Positions 1 through 13,074 of a DNA stretch of 64,000 nt are shown here, piece after piece. The translations under genes were made by a program, and so were the position numbers. This stretch comes from Epiperipatus broadwayi. Its lineage: Eukaryota > Onychophora > Udeonychophora > Euonychophora > Peripatidae. Under the pieces are notes generated by a model that was not told the origin of the DNA, ran no database searches, and was given only the letters and a program-made list of their open reading frames with translations. The stretch's first letter is position 1. Each line of letters opens with the position of its first letter. The stretch lies in NCBI GenBank assembly GCA_028023455.1, contig JAQFVV010012405.1, positions 10,390,923 through 10,454,922 on the forward strand, read 5' to 3'.

Positions 1-598
1 TTTCAAAAATAGACATTTTTATAATTATTAAAAAACACATTTATTTTTAAATTTTCAAAATCAGAATAAAATATTAATTTTTATTTATCAGACCTTTTTT
101 AAATATTTAATTTTATAATAAAATATTATTTTAAATTGGAGTTATTTAACCCTTTATTATTATTTTTATTTCAGTGAGTGAATTTTTGTCTGTGTTAATT
201 TCTACTTTTCCTTTATTATATATATGCACACACACTATATTATTGTGTGCTATGGAACCCAACTGGCTACAATATATATTGTAACTGGCTGCAGAAAGGA
301 GTTTGCTATTAACTGAAAAAACACCCATTGATTCCTCTTGGAGGCCTTAAAAACCCAAGCAGAACAAATTTTCTAATGTCCCCTCCATATGATCTTCTCG
401 TTGCAGCTGTTATTACCATGTGATTATTCATATAGTAGACAAACATGGATGGGCTGCTCACCAACATGCATTGACCAGTGTGGTGACTTTATTGGCTTTT
501 TACCTCCGAGTTTAAGATCAAGAAACATCATGGTCTTTCTTCTCAGTTGTCTGATAAGGCAGAATGAATGTATGTGTAAATGATAAATATTTTTCCAA
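1..598. other. AT-rich sequence, no supported gene
   Basis: No coding signal or repeat copy was recognised here. The part from about 340 to 590 is less AT-rich and holds two short overlapping open frames on opposite strands, neither with a recognisable motif. The LINE that follows appears to begin at about 599, because its second copy in this window starts at the equivalent base. Confidence 0.5.
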
Positions 599-717
599 TA
601 GATATAGACAATCATAACAGACAAAAAATAAATCGAGGCCTTTATTTTCAGGAGGCTGTAAAGTCACTGACCAAAGCATGGTAGCTGAAGGTAGAGGGTG
701 CTAAGAATGCCATAATT

Positions 718-1485
718 GTGGACCCAGGCTTCCATTTCATGATGATTTTTTATTTAGGTATTTACAACTGCAGATCACTTTCAAGTGAAGGAAGATTGCA
801 AGAATTAAAAGAAAAACTGTCTTATATTAAATGGGACATTATTGGACTTTGTGAAGTTAGAAGAAAAGGAGAAGAAACAATTGATTTAAAAAGTGGACAT
901 GTATTCTACTATAAAGACACAAATATTGGAAATACAAGTGGAGTAGGATTCATTATAAATAAAAAGTTGAAGAACAACATTCTGGAGATTGATGATATAT
1001 TAGACAGAGTGGCAAGATTAGTTATACAACTTAATAGCAGATACCAAATGCAGATGATTCAGGTTTATGCCCCAACAAGTTTCATAGTGATGAAGTAGTA
1101 GAAGATTTTAAAATGGATGTACAAAAGGCTTTTGATCAGAGTAAACAACATTTTAAAATTGTTATGGGTGACTTTAATGTTAGAATTGGTAAAAAATGAA
1201 AGATAAAAGCACTGTAGGTAATTTTGGTTATGGTAATAGAAATAAGAGAGGTCATAGAATTATAGAGTTTGCAGAAAAAAATCTTTATATTATGAATTCT
1301 TTTTTTGAAAAAAAAAGTTAAAAGGAAATGGACATGGAAGAATACATATGAAGGTACAGCAGAATTGAATTATATTTTGACTAACAGAAAATACATATTT
1401 CAAGATTGTAATGTTCTTAATAAATTTAACACAGGAAATGATCATAAATTAGTAAGATGTAAGATATGTGTTAATGCAAAACTAG
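718..1485 (+). pseudogene. RTE endonuclease domain, frameshifted
   Basis: The endonuclease part nicks the target DNA for target-primed reverse transcription. Visible blocks in order are YNCRSLSSEGRLQELKEKL and WDIIGLCEVRRKGEE (about 760-880), VYAPTS (about 1064-1081), GDFN (1167-1178), NYILTN (about 1368-1385) and GNDHKLVR (about 1435-1458). Stops or shifts occur near 1097 and 1198. The usual Asp in the DYILTN block is Asn here, which would damage the active site; copy 2 keeps Asp at this position. The domain order and block spacing fit APE-type endonucleases of RTE elements. Confidence 0.82.
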
Positions 1486-3540
1486 AGAGACAAAAATTAT
1501 TAAGAAAAACAATATTTACAGTTGATATTCCTAATCTTCCGAAACATTCTAATGAATTTAAAATAGAACTTACAAATAGGTTTCAAGTATTAGTAGATTT
1601 TGAACATGATTCAGATTTGAATGAAATTAATAGGAAAATAACTGATACACTTTTAAAAACTGCAACAAAGATAGCTGGTAGAAAAAAGCAGCAATTGACC
1701 AATAAAATTTCTACTGAGACTAGAGAATTTATGAAGAAAAAAAGGAATATGAAGTTATACAAAAATGATGCATTAAAAAGGATTGAATATCTCAAATTTT
1801 GTAAAATGGTGAGGAAAAGAATTGAAAATGATATAAGAAAGTATAATTGTGAGCTAGCAAGGAAAGCTGTAGAAGAGAATAAAAGTCTAAAGAGTGTAAA
1901 ACAACATTTTGGTATTGGTAGGAAATTTATATCTGCAATAAGAAAAAAGATGGCATTATTACTAAAAAGAGAGATGACATCATGAAGTGTGTAGAAGACT
2001 TCTATCAAGAATTATATAGTAATAAAGAACAAGTACCTCCTATACCTATTATATCTTCTGAATTGTCCAGAATTTTGAATGAGGAAGTGAGACATGCAAT
2101 TAAATTTGTGAAGAAAGGGAAGGCTCCAGGTAATTATGGAATTATAATTGATATATTAAAAGAAGCAGGTGAAGAAATATAATTTTTTTAGGAAAGTTAT
2201 ATTCCAAATGTCTAAATGATAAAGATGTACCAGATGATTGGAAAAATGCAGTATTAATACTAATATTTAAAAAAGGTGATAAAGAAGATATTAGAAATTA
2301 CAGACTTATCAGTCTTTTATCAGTTTTATACAAAATTTTTACTAAGATAATTACAACACGTCTACAGAGAACACTGGACTTCCACCAACCAAGAGAACAA
2401 GCTGGATTTAAAAGTGGTTTTAGTACAGTAGATCATATCCAGGTATTGGGAGAAGTTATAGAAAGGACAAATGAATATGAGTTGCCATTATGCTTAGGAT
2501 TTGTAGATTATGAAAAGGCATTTGATTCTATAAACATTTCTTCAGTGATTAAAGCATTCGATCATCAAGGTATAGATCCAGGATATTGTCATATTTTAAA
2601 GTATATTTATAGAAATGCAACAGCAACAATTAGATAACATAATGATACTAGGAAAGTCAACATTGAGAAGAGTGTAAGACAGGGTGACTCTATATCTCCA
2701 AAAACGATTTACAGCAGTGCTGCAAGAAATATTTTGTGGATTAAAATGAGAAGCTAAAGGAGTGAAATTAAATGGAGATTATTTAAGTCATTTAGATTTT
2801 GGAGATGATGTAGCTGTTTTTGCAAATAATACTTTAGAGCTGCGGGAAATGTTGCAGGAATTATCCGATGAAAGTAGGACTAAAGATAAATGTTTAAAAG
2901 ACTAAATTAATGTTCAATGGATTTTCTCAAAATATGAAAATAAAGATTGATTATGATGAGTTAGAAGAAGTTAACAGCTACAAATATCTTGGTCAGTTTA
3001 TTTCTGCAGATGGAAACATAATGGACGAAATTAATCATAGAATTAAACTTGGTTGGAATGCTTTTGGTAGAAATAACGTGATACTAAAAGGCAAAATGCC
3101 TATGTGTTTGAAAAGAAAGGTTTTTAGTAAATGTGTTTTACCAGTTCTTACTTATGGATCTGAGACTTGGATACTTAATAGAAGAGCAATATAGAGACTT
3201 CAGATCACTCAAAGAAATAAGGAGCAGATACATGTTAGGAGTAACAAGAAGAAATCAAAAACACAATATATGGGTAAGAGAACAGACAGGTGTTATTGAT
3301 CTCATTGAAAAAATAAAAGACTGGAGTTGGGCTGGACATATTGCTATAGGAGATGATAATAGATGAAAAATTGAAGTCTTAAACTGGATTTCAAGAGGTT
3401 GTAAAAGACCCAGAAACAGACCACATATGAGATGGATGGATATATGCAAGGCTGATGTGGAAAAGAGAAGCTGAAGATTGGACAAGTTGGTTTGATCTTG
3501 GAGAGACCTTCATGCTGAAATGGATTGATAATGGTTGATG
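1486..3540 (+). pseudogene. RTE reverse transcriptase and C-terminal domain, broken
   Basis: Copies the element RNA into DNA at the nick. A long open stretch (1305-1985) leads from the endonuclease into a basic linker; the RT core follows. Visible blocks are KAPGNYGIIIDILKEA (about 2120-2170), SLLSVLYKIFTKIITTRL (about 2310-2362), motif A FVDYEKAFDSI (about 2500-2532), SVRQGDSISP (about 2670-2700), motif C HLDFGDD (2789-2809; the usual FADD is FGDD) and CVLPVLTYGSETW (about 3131-3169). The C-terminal basic block with RPRNRPHMRW ends just before the TGA-repeat tail. Stops at about 2180 and 2635 and several frameshifts break it. ORFs on the opposite strand across 1583-2008 and 3255-3664 are antisense shadows. 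Confidence 0.85.
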
Positions 3541-3545
3541 ATACT

Positions 3546-6500
3546 GTAATCACATAAACAGTGAGGGGAGAAAAAAAATGGTTACTTATCCATCCAGCCA
3601 TCACCAAATTGTAACCCAGTAAACAGGGAGAAGAGCGAGTGCGAGATATATAACTGGGCCCCAAATTGTAACTTTAATACAACAGCTGCTGTACTGATTC
3701 AAAGGAGTTATAGATTTATAAATTTATGAGTTTATAAGGGAATCAATTTATTATTTTCTAAACGAATTTTAACTTTTAAAATATCTAGATTTAATTATCT
3801 TCTTAAATTAAATGGTTTCTCAATTCAAGCCAGCCAAATTGTAACTCACAAAAGGGAATGGACTGACTTTATTATCATGTACTTGTAAATAAAAGTCACA
3901 TGAATCAAACACAGCTGTTTATATCTCACATACAACAAATAAAATACCAACCCCCTATCGTTTATACGTAGGGTTCTATAATTGCTTTGGTAACTCATGC
4001 CCGAACATCCAGAATAGTACTAATAACAAACATTTTAAAATATTATCAATAAGTTAAGAGAGGAGAAGAAACCTTGACTCGCACTCATAACACTTTAATG
4101 ACCTCAGTATTCCTCACATAAATCACCAACACCATAGTTACAATTCCAATAATAACCTCTCTACACTCTTCTCTTCCATTAAAGTTTACTGCCTTTAACT
4201 TCTCCACACTGTTGTATTTTCACGATAAGATAGGCAGGGAATAAACAGTCTTATCGATTTAATTAATTTATAATACCACATTTATTATATAACAATAACT
4301 TCATGAGCTCTTAATTAAAAATTAGAAAATTATAGTCTCAGGGTTTAAATCAGGAATACAAAATTTTTATTGGTGATTTACAAATTTATTGTAGACTAAA
4401 GAGTGTTATCCCAGCAATATAACTTAAGTCGACATACACTTGATCTCTGAGCTAATATCTACTCTTCATCAACCAATAATAATAATAAAATCTTATAAAT
4501 TACTAAACAGTTAACTAAAATAGAATATTTTGCCAAGTTTAAATTTTGAATTAGATTACTATCGACTGGGAGCACATTCAAATATCAAGAGTGGGAAAAG
4601 GGATTTATACCCACTCAACATATTAGTTACTACACAATAAATTTATGAAAATGAAAATAATAACTAATTTAAAAGTATATCTCCTTCCAGATGTTTGCAG
4701 TGTAACCATAATAATTTTTAAAGCAAATTATGAATGTTTTTTAAAGAAAATTTCGGATTTCAGAAGAAAATATCAATTTTATAATCAAACTTTTGCAATG
4801 TGTCTGTATTGGAATAAGCATCAAAACATCTAAAATGGCATATGATTAAGACTTCTGGGTTTCGTGGATACCAAAACATTAAGACACAACATCAAAATGT
4901 AATTAACATATAACATTTATTAACAAATCAAGTTATAAACTATAAAATTTTAATTTAACATAGCATCGTAGCAATCCGATTAATAAACAAAATATTTACA
5001 GTGGATTGATAATCGCTACGGAGAATAAGATCCCTCTTTTGTGCTTAATAAGGCATTTCTACATGGTATGCCTTTATCAACCACAGCTTTACATGGACTT
5101 AAATAAAATAAATAAATGTATATACATCTACCAGTTATATTTTTTGCTGGTTTAGAAACGTTTTCATGAGAGGCAAGCCTAAATAACTATTTAATATAAC
5201 AGACCTTAAAATCAGCAAATTATAAAATAACATTTAATTGATTCTATTTACCAAAAGAAATATATGCCTCTTGATACTACTGACTTTACAAATTAAGTAT
5301 CATACATTTTTTCATTAATTTTTACCAGTCACACCGATCAAACTAATTACTCAGGTTTAAACTTACAACTTTTAGTTAATCCTTTAAATTGTAGCTTATC
5401 GGTTTATTTGATACCTTAACTTTCTAATTCTAAACTAACTAATTATTCTAGAAGTCACACTCACACACGTATATACATTAAATGCTTTCTATGTCCCAAC
5501 ATGAGTAATAAACCATTAATTTTACCATTATAGCGGTGACCTGCATCCATTATGAGCCAGTTATGATGCGCACTACTTATTTAGGATTTAAACATTAATT
5601 TTAAATTTTAAATGATTATCGGTTTAATAAATAATGGTGAGCAAAGCTCAGCGAAGGCATTATACATTAATTCTCAATTCACACTTAAATTAAAAAGTTT
5701 AATGATGAAATAGGGAATACACTTCAATAGGAATTACTTAATAACCAACTATTAAATTAACAAGTTCTTATACAAAGATGGCCACAAAACTTATATCAGT
5801 AAGGAAAATAAAACTACAAAGCAGCATCTTTGTGATGGCATGAACCCAGAGTGCTCCTACTCTGAGGGCTATAAGATATGTTAGGACTCAGTCACTACAC
5901 ATATAAATATGGGCATGTACCAATCACAATGACAACTATAACTTAGAATATATCTCTTATGGAGTATTGACAATGGAGCTGGGGATACACCTTCGATCAA
6001 TTACTACATTATTAACATACTTAATACTTATAATCATGAGAGAGCTGTGTTCAGCCTCAACCCTTAAGGCAGTGTCAATTTAGCACACCTTGAACAAACA
6101 TGATCATTCACAAATATCGTTTAATCTTGAGAAAACAGGGTTTGAACTCTCACAAAAATAATATATTGATGTATAAAACCGATAAAGCTGTAACAGTCTA
6201 ATACGACTAGAATAAAAAAAAGAGATGTGCATCACTTTTCAACATATTACAATTATATTTAAGTCTCTTATCATCCAGGACATAGAAATATCAAAATATT
6301 AAGACTACATAAGCAGTAAAATAAGCATAAATAATATCAACATTTACTTGTAAGCATAAAAAAAAAGTATATTCATGAACCTCTCATGTAATTATTTCAA
6401 ACTTTCACACAGACAAGATGTTCATATTACTGTAGCATTGAAATTAAATTATAAGGATATATAAAGAAGAAGGCATATTTTACCCTACTATAACCTAAAT

Positions 6501-7362
6501 TTAATACCTGGTATATTCAGTAATATATTTTAAATAATAAACACTAAAATAAAATAAGTTTTCAATACACATAATAAATCAATGAATAATAAAATAAAAA
6601 GAAAAAATATACTCAAAACTCCTTTGCACAGTCCATCACTTACGATCTTTCCATTCACTGTGACAATTTAGCACAATCTTCCTCCTCCTTACGATTACTT
6701 AAAGTTAATCCGCTGATATTATAGATATGCATACACGACAGTATCTAAACACGAAAACACATCAATGACCATAATTCCTTGATTCAAGATTATCCAAAAT
6801 TGCACACTTGTTTGGCAGCATTTTAAAATTTAGAATGTTTTTATGAAGCAGCTGCATTATTCCTAGATCCTCAGTAGTTTGTACATATTTTCTTTGTGAA
6901 ACACTCAATATTAAAAACAAAACCATTTAATCTAAAGTTGACTCATAAGTTTAACAGCACTTCAAGGAACTCAGTCATTCCATGGTATTGTAAGTTTGGT
7001 AACTTCACTTTACATATCCAGCAAAGCATTTATTACTACACTAAATTTTACGATTTCATTTACGACTTTCACTTATTCAATTTTCTTTTCCTAATTATAT
7101 AACAGTTATTCGGGCATATTTTAAAATTTCTCTCATACAAGAAACAGTTTTTTTTTTATGATAGAGAATGCAAATGTGAATAGTTTGGTCTACACTCTGA
7201 AATATTTTAACAAAAGCACAAAAAAAAGCTAATGTTTGCATTTAAGTCTTTTCCTTCACTTTCTTAAACAAAACCATTCCAATATTATTCTTAAATAAAA
7301 CCATTCCAATATTTTACATAACAAAACAGTTTTAGCAAATAAATATCGAAGAAAGATAGTAC
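3546..7362. other. Gene-free AT-rich DNA
   Basis: No RNA gene, coding block or known repeat was recognised. Three short direct repeats of AAATTGTAACYC occur at about 3605, 3663 and 3835 just after the LINE. A short direct duplication of 26-28 bases (ATTCTTAAAYAAAACCATTCC core) is at 7261-7314. A less AT-rich patch at 5820-5890 has a short open frame with several Cys codons but no splice context good enough to call. Confidence 0.5.
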
Positions 7363-7487
7363 CTGTGATACTTCTGGTTGGGAAAATTGGAGGGTCCATT
7401 TCAGATGCACCATCTATTGACCAATTGTATGGAATTTGCCATGTTTGGGATCCAATTCCTGATTGATTTTGGGAATGAAATGTGTAC
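7363..7487 (-). CDS. Candidate internal exon of an unknown host gene
   Basis: On the minus strand a 125-nt block is bounded by an AG acceptor (TCTTTAAATCAG before base 7487) and a GT donor (CACAG/GTACTATC after base 7363). One frame is open throughout and gives 41 complete codons with one spare base at each end, reading YTFHSQNQSGIGSQ then TWQIPYNWSIDGASEMDPP then IFPTRSIT. The composition differs sharply from the surrounding AT-rich DNA, and the residue mix (Trp, Pro, Gly, an NWS sequon) looks like real protein rather than chance. I do not recognise the family. Neighbouring exons are not visible, which would fit long introns. A chance open block or an exapted transposon fragment remains possible. 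Confidence 0.45.
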
Positions 7488-8747
7488 CTGATTTAAAGAT
7501 TTAAGTCAACAAGCTTATAAAACTTAGTACAATTTTACTTTCACTACCAGTTTTAACAAAATATTAGCTCAGAAGCTGGAAACAAGTCGATGAATACAAA
7601 AAACCATCAGAACAAAAAAATAATAGAACAACAGAAGAACCTCTCTCAAATTATGTGTGACCCTTTTATAATCTTCAGTTGCCACTCATCTTAAAACCCA
7701 CTTTCTTGACTATTCACCCGTAGTATTAAATTTTGATTGATTAATTACAACCAATTTTGATATTAATTATTCACACTACTAAATGATCATGTGGTTTACT
7801 TGATAATTTCCTGGTTTTAAATTGTATAAAAAAATTCAAAATACAATTGTAACAAAGTGAAATGGATTTTCATAATTTAAAATAATGGATTTAATTTCCC
7901 TTAAAATTTTATGATTGCATATTATCAGATATTTATTTGAAATTAATGAAAAATTGTAGTTCTTTCAAATTTGTTTTCAACTGACACCTTACATGAGACA
8001 AGAAAATTCATAACTGCCCCAATAAATAAAATTTATTTTATACTACCAACCACACTTATTTACACACTAATAGCCTTTTTAACTAACTATAGGAATTATA
8101 GCTAGCATTAAACTTATTAAACAATATTAAATTTTACAGATTTAATCATATAAATTGATTACTGAATTGTATACGACTATTAGCAAGCTAAAATTTACTG
8201 ATATAAACTGATATGATCTCTTTCATTGTTTACATTATTTTACAAAATAAATATTACTTGTTGATCGTAATACTTACCCCCCCCCTACTTTTCACATATT
8301 ACACTCAATCTCAACAGTTAAAGCTCTTTAAATTTACTATGCGTTAGACTCCAAACTACCTTCACACATTTAAACCCACCATATATATTAAAATTTTTCT
8401 TTAAATACTCTACAGCTATTATTTCTTTATACATTATATGTCTACCATAAGCTTTCCGACCCCTCTGACTAATCTAAACTACTGTTACATGTGAAATCTT
8501 TAATTTATATATATATATATGTGTGTGTAAGGAGAAATAATTCAAAATCTCTATCGTTAATTTCCTATTTCCAGACCAATAGAACGATACAGATTTTGAA
8601 TTCTTTCTCTTTTCACACTTATAAAAATAAAGCTTGTTTAGAGCTATTGGTAAACTCCATATAGTGATCATTTAAATGCAAGCTTAAAATCAAGTTACGA
8701 AATTTATAACTTATTTTATTAATTATTATATATATATATATGTATCC

Positions 8748-8826
8748 TTTTAAATCAATTTAATTAGAAAGCATTTAACCTAAAAACCTGCCTCAGGCTG
8801 CATCTTTCTAATTAGATTGATTTAAA
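8748..8826. repeat. Small inverted repeat (hairpin)
   Basis: Two arms of about 23 bases, TTTAAATCAATTTAATTAGAAAG and its near-complement CTTTCTAATTAGATTGATTTAAA, are separated by about 32 bases. The structure resembles a tiny foldback or MITE remnant; no function is visible. Confidence 0.6.
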
Positions 8827-9940
8827 TGGTTAATTTTACACATTCAAGATTTCAATCTAAGCATACATTAAAAATGTTGTACTACAATATATATATATTG
8901 TGTGTGTGTGCATGTGCACCTGCTATGTCTAGTATTTTTCTTAACCTCAAATGAAAAAAATAAATCTAAACAATTCAATATATTAAATTTTACATTATTG
9001 CAGCTGTCCATATATAATTTAAGTGTCCTCTTGCTACATCATATGGCAATACATTTTTAAAAACAAATGAAGATACCATTTTCTTATCTTTTTTAATTAA
9101 GTATAGACAATTAATTGCATAGAGTTAATTTCAAAACATTATATAAAATATTTAACATTGCAAATTTTTGAATATTATATATATTAAAATTTACATCCAA
9201 AATATCTTGGTTAACATACCTTTTTGAATAAGCTTGATGTAGAAAACATTACTTCAGTTTACATCTATAAAAAATATTCAGAAATAAAACCTATACTTTA
9301 AAAAAATGATTTTAATCAACTGATTTTTAAATTGAAAATCAATCATCTTTCCTTCCTTAGAGGATCTATATATTGATAAATATAGACCTTTGCTAAACAG
9401 AAATGAAGGGGAAAATATTCAATTTTAATTTAGATTTATAATTGATTAAAATAATTTTTAAAGAATAGATTTTATGTTTAAATAATAAAAATTTTTTTTA
9501 AAAGATTATAAATTGAGATAATGTTTTCAGAATTTTAATTTAAGGACAAGATTAAATGACAAGAATCTTTTTTTTAAATTTTTATAATTGATTGATTAAT
9601 TAAAATATTTTGCCCAATTAATTAATTCCTTTTTTTGAACATTAATTAGAAATGATTATAAAAAGTGTTTATTTAGAAAGTGATATATATATATATGGAA
9701 AAAAAATTACACATAAGATTTAAAAGGTTAGTTGTTTTTTAAGGAAATAAATAAGTTTTTGAAAAAAAAAATGTTTTAAATATATAGCTTGGAAAAGAGG
9801 GTAATTTATATATAATTATATTTATTTTTTTAATTATATATTTTTTTATATTTTGCAATGATAAGGTTTGGCAGTCAACTATTTTATGCAAATATACTTG
9901 AGTATATATATATATTAAAATTTTGTAGTTTTTATTCTAG

Positions 9941-9943
<3 letters not shown>

Positions 9944-9996
<53 letters not shown>
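9944..9996. repeat. Dinucleotide (TA)n microsatellite
   Basis: About 26 uninterrupted TA units. Shorter TA tracts of the same kind lie at about 37726-37763 and 38613-38647. Confidence 0.95.
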
Positions 9997-9999
<3 letters not shown>

Positions 10000-12119
10000 T
10001 AATGGGCAATTAATAAAATAATGGCAGAAAAGCTATCTGATCTACAAATGCCCATGTACTTGAGCAAACTAGAAAATATAATGGATAAATGTACTTAGTC
10101 AACTAAAATGACTAATAAATAAACAAATAAATGAATTAATCCATAAATTGGCTCTGTGATAGTTTAGATTTACATCTACATAGACTCATGAATTTGTAAG
10201 GTACAATGGTCCATAATAAGAAATTTTTCCTTGGCAAAAAAAATAAAATTCAATAAATAATATTTTACTTGCTAAATAGGTATAGTATGAGATATACATT
10301 TAAATATTTTAATTGTAAATAAATTGTATAATAAAATAGTTTTATAATGATTGTGCAATAGATAAATCAAAGCACTTCAATTAATAATAATAATCTTTAC
10401 TGAAGTAAACATTAACTCATTGTGGTGGCTATGTCAAAGAACATAGTTCTAATTTTACAAACTGCAGTTTAATATAATATAATATATCTTTATAATTTAA
10501 TCTTGCTAGATTGCAATTAATGGAAATGATCTATGATTAAAATTATTAATGCATTCAGTCTTAAAGGGTTAAATTCTTTCTCTCACAAAAAATTAATATA
10601 TTAACAATTGACTTGAGTCTTAATTATATGAGTATTATTTAAACTTATATTAAATGATAAGATAAAACTATATAATAATTAAAAGTATTAATAAAAAAGA
10701 TATAAATATTTTATCTGTTAAGTTACTATGATATTCTTAACTATTATTAATAAGTGACATTTTATTTCATGCAATTAATTTAGAAGAAATTTTTGTTTTA
10801 ACATATGTTACCTAGTTTAGTTTATATATATATAATTTCAGCTTAAATTTCATTATCCCATGACATTTTCCTTAGCATATTGATGATAACAAAATATAAA
10901 TGTAGGTTTCCATGAACATTTTTATTCTTAAATGTTATTAAACTACTCCTTTATTGATATTACAATCCATGGTAAATTTTGATAGTTTCATAGCTTCATA
11001 GCAGTTAAGCAGAGCATTTAATATTTATTATTCCATTTAAATCATAACAATATCAAATGATGGGAAGGCTGTGTTCCTTCCCCCTTAAGTAAATTTTTCT
11101 ACTCATAGTACATACTTTCTTATTATAAGTCCAAAATCTATTTGTAAAAGTAATAAGATAAAACACAAAATTTCAAGCAAAAAAAAATGTATGTGGGTTC
11201 TCCTTGCTGAATTTGGCTCTGTAGTTATCATATCACAAAACACAGTCCTTTTCCTTTTTTTTAAAACACTAGCTCACAAACATGTAATTTTCAGTTTTTT
11301 AAATATTAATAAGACATTGCTACCATTTAATAAAAATTAAAAAAAAAAAATTTCATTTTTTAAATTTAATAAATAAAGTAACAATTCATTTAAATTTATC
11401 CCTAATTAGCAAATACATAACTAAATATATGGTGTTTAATTGTTTACTTTAGTTAGTTATTTATACACTACAAAGGGAACTATAAATGGAAACATGTGCA
11501 TCACACAGTCACCCTGGATAAAAAAAAAATTCTTAACAATTAGCATAAGCTCATCATGATCAACTAAACATTTTAGAAATAACTGATGGTTACTCAAAAC
11601 TATACCACAACAACAATTAAGTTAATGATTATGTACAATTATGTGCCCTATACCTTTTAAACACTAAAAATAATAAGACAAATATTTCACAACAATTATA
11701 TTTGTTTATACATTTACATTTCATCATAATTGAATATTTGTAAAATAAGACTTTTGTTTTATATAGGTTGCATAAATTTTGACTAATAAAATCAACTATT
11801 TTATTTCTGATAAATATTGATTCTTTATACAAATTAAATTATGAATATAGTCATCATAACTTGGATATTTATTAATATATCCATAATGAATGATGCAATT
11901 GAACATATCCTTGCAATAAACTATATTTTCTAAATCATTAATCTCACAAATCCAATACATATCACTGGCTTTACTCTGTGATCAAGACACATTCTCATAT
12001 CCCATTGTCAATGTATCTACATTCATGATGACATACTTTATCATGATAAAACAATTTAGATTTTAAAGATATCTGGCCATTTATTTTATATTGCAGAACA
12101 TTTAAATTTATGTCATAAT

Positions 12120-12720
12120 ATAAATGACCATGTTCCATCTAAGTTTCTAAACATTGGACCTCTTGTTCCTATCTATTATAGAGTGTCTTTAACTCTTTAT
12201 CATTAATTTGTTGATATTTGTTTAACTTAACTTCTAAATTCTTATCTTTATTTTGAGATTCTAATTTACATTTTTATTCATATTAGCACTTTTCTGTCTT
12301 CACCACTAAAATTTCCTGGTCTTGATTTATGCCTTGTTTAAGTTTTTCTTGCTTCTGTTTTGTCACTTGCATAAGGTCTTTATGATTCTTGACATATTAT
12401 GCTCGACTTTCATTGAGTTTATTCATTAAATAACTTGATAATTTTTCCTGAAATTGTTCAAAATTTTCATGGTTTTTATTAATCTTAGTCAGAAAGTTTC
12501 TTGATAATTTTTCCTGACTTTCATTGAGCTTTTTCATTAAATCTCTTGATAATCTTTCTTGGCATTGTTTAACACCATTAAGCTCTACAACATTGCCATT
12601 ATAGATTCATTTTGATCAATTTTTGATATGTTAGGGACTTCATTAACTTTCCTCCCCTGTCCTAACATGTATCACTTTCCCATTTTCCATAATCTATTTT
12701 AGATTTATTATAACTTTGTC
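12120..12720 (-). pseudogene. Decayed coiled-coil coding remnant, possibly Gag-like
   Basis: Read on the minus strand, this region gives a Glu/Lys/Gln/Leu-rich chain with internal repeats: QCQERLSRDLMKKLNESQ, then EKLSRNFLTKINKNHENF, EQFQEKLSSYLMNKLNES, later KQKQEKLKQGINQDQEIL and KLESQNKDKNLEVKLNKYQ. The unit QEKLSR..LM.KLNES recurs about every 33 residues, as expected for a coiled coil. Stops (for example after KLNES-RA and in the EKC-YE segment) and a frameshift near 12600 show it is dead. Retroelement Gag proteins and some structural proteins look like this; the family is not identified. It lies directly beside the hairpin at 12759-12964. Confidence 0.5.
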
Positions 12721-12758
12721 TTTCTTTTTGGATTTCCCAATGCATATACTATTAATAT

Positions 12759-12964
12759 CATCTATGTTCTTTATTACTTTTTATAATACTTTTTTCAACC
12801 CACTATTGACAGTTTTGATTGGCCCAACAATCTCCTTCAGAACTTCTACTTATATTTCCAAATCTTATATAAGTACAAATTCTGAAGAAAATTGTTGGGC
12901 AATCAAAACTGTCAATAGTGGGTTGTAAAAAAGCATTGTAAAAAGTAATAAAGAACATAGATGG
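12759..12964. repeat. 206-bp hairpin with arms of about 95 bp
   Basis: The left arm (12759-12853) and right arm (12868-12964) are close reverse complements around a short spacer of about 14 bases. The core CAACCCACTATTGACAG and its complement CTGTCAATAGTGGGTTG are perfect. Because of this, both strands encode the same chance peptide NPLLTVLI, which explains the two overlapping ORFs here. It resembles a foldback MITE; the arms are too long for a typical animal miRNA precursor. Confidence 0.85.
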
Positions 12965-13074
12965 TTATCTATTTTAGATTTGTTATTTATTACTTTATTC
13001 CACAAAGGAAAGAACATGACTTTACCCCTCAATTCAATAATCTGCACCAAATAAACTGAATAACTTATTTTTAT

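Larger units (their letters stand above)
599..3545 (+). mobile_element. RTE-clade LINE, copy 1, near full length, inactive
   Basis: A non-LTR retrotransposon of the RTE type, encoding one polyprotein with an APE-like endonuclease followed by reverse transcriptase, the kind often labelled 'craniofacial development protein 2-like' or endonuclease-reverse transcriptase in invertebrates. The 5' boundary is set by alignment to copy 2, whose flanking repeat ends at 20852. The 3' end carries the conserved tail (GATAATGGTTGATGATAC), shared with five other fragments here. The coding region is interrupted by several frameshifts and stops, so it is a pseudogene copy. Assignment to RTE rests on motif recognition; a database comparison was not possible. 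Confidence 0.85.
7488..12119. other. Gene-free AT-rich DNA with microsatellites
   Basis: No gene was recognised. The stretch includes a small hairpin (8748-8771 paired with 8804-8826), short TA and TG runs near 8508 and 8890, and the long TA run at 9944-9996. A run of eight or more C residues lies at 8278-8286. Confidence 0.55.

Noticed and set aside
424-624. Minus-strand small open frame
   Set aside because: Overlaps another frame on the opposite strand and shows no motif or splice context.
1583-2008. 141-codon minus-strand open frame
   Set aside because: It is the complement of the basic RTE linker; the plus-strand reading matches the LINE family.
5820-5890. Short Cys-containing frame (CDGMNPECSYSEGYK)
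   Set aside because: Too short, and no GT donor follows it in a suitable place.
12759-12964. miRNA precursor
   Set aside because: Arms of about 95 bp are longer than typical animal precursors and look like a foldback element.
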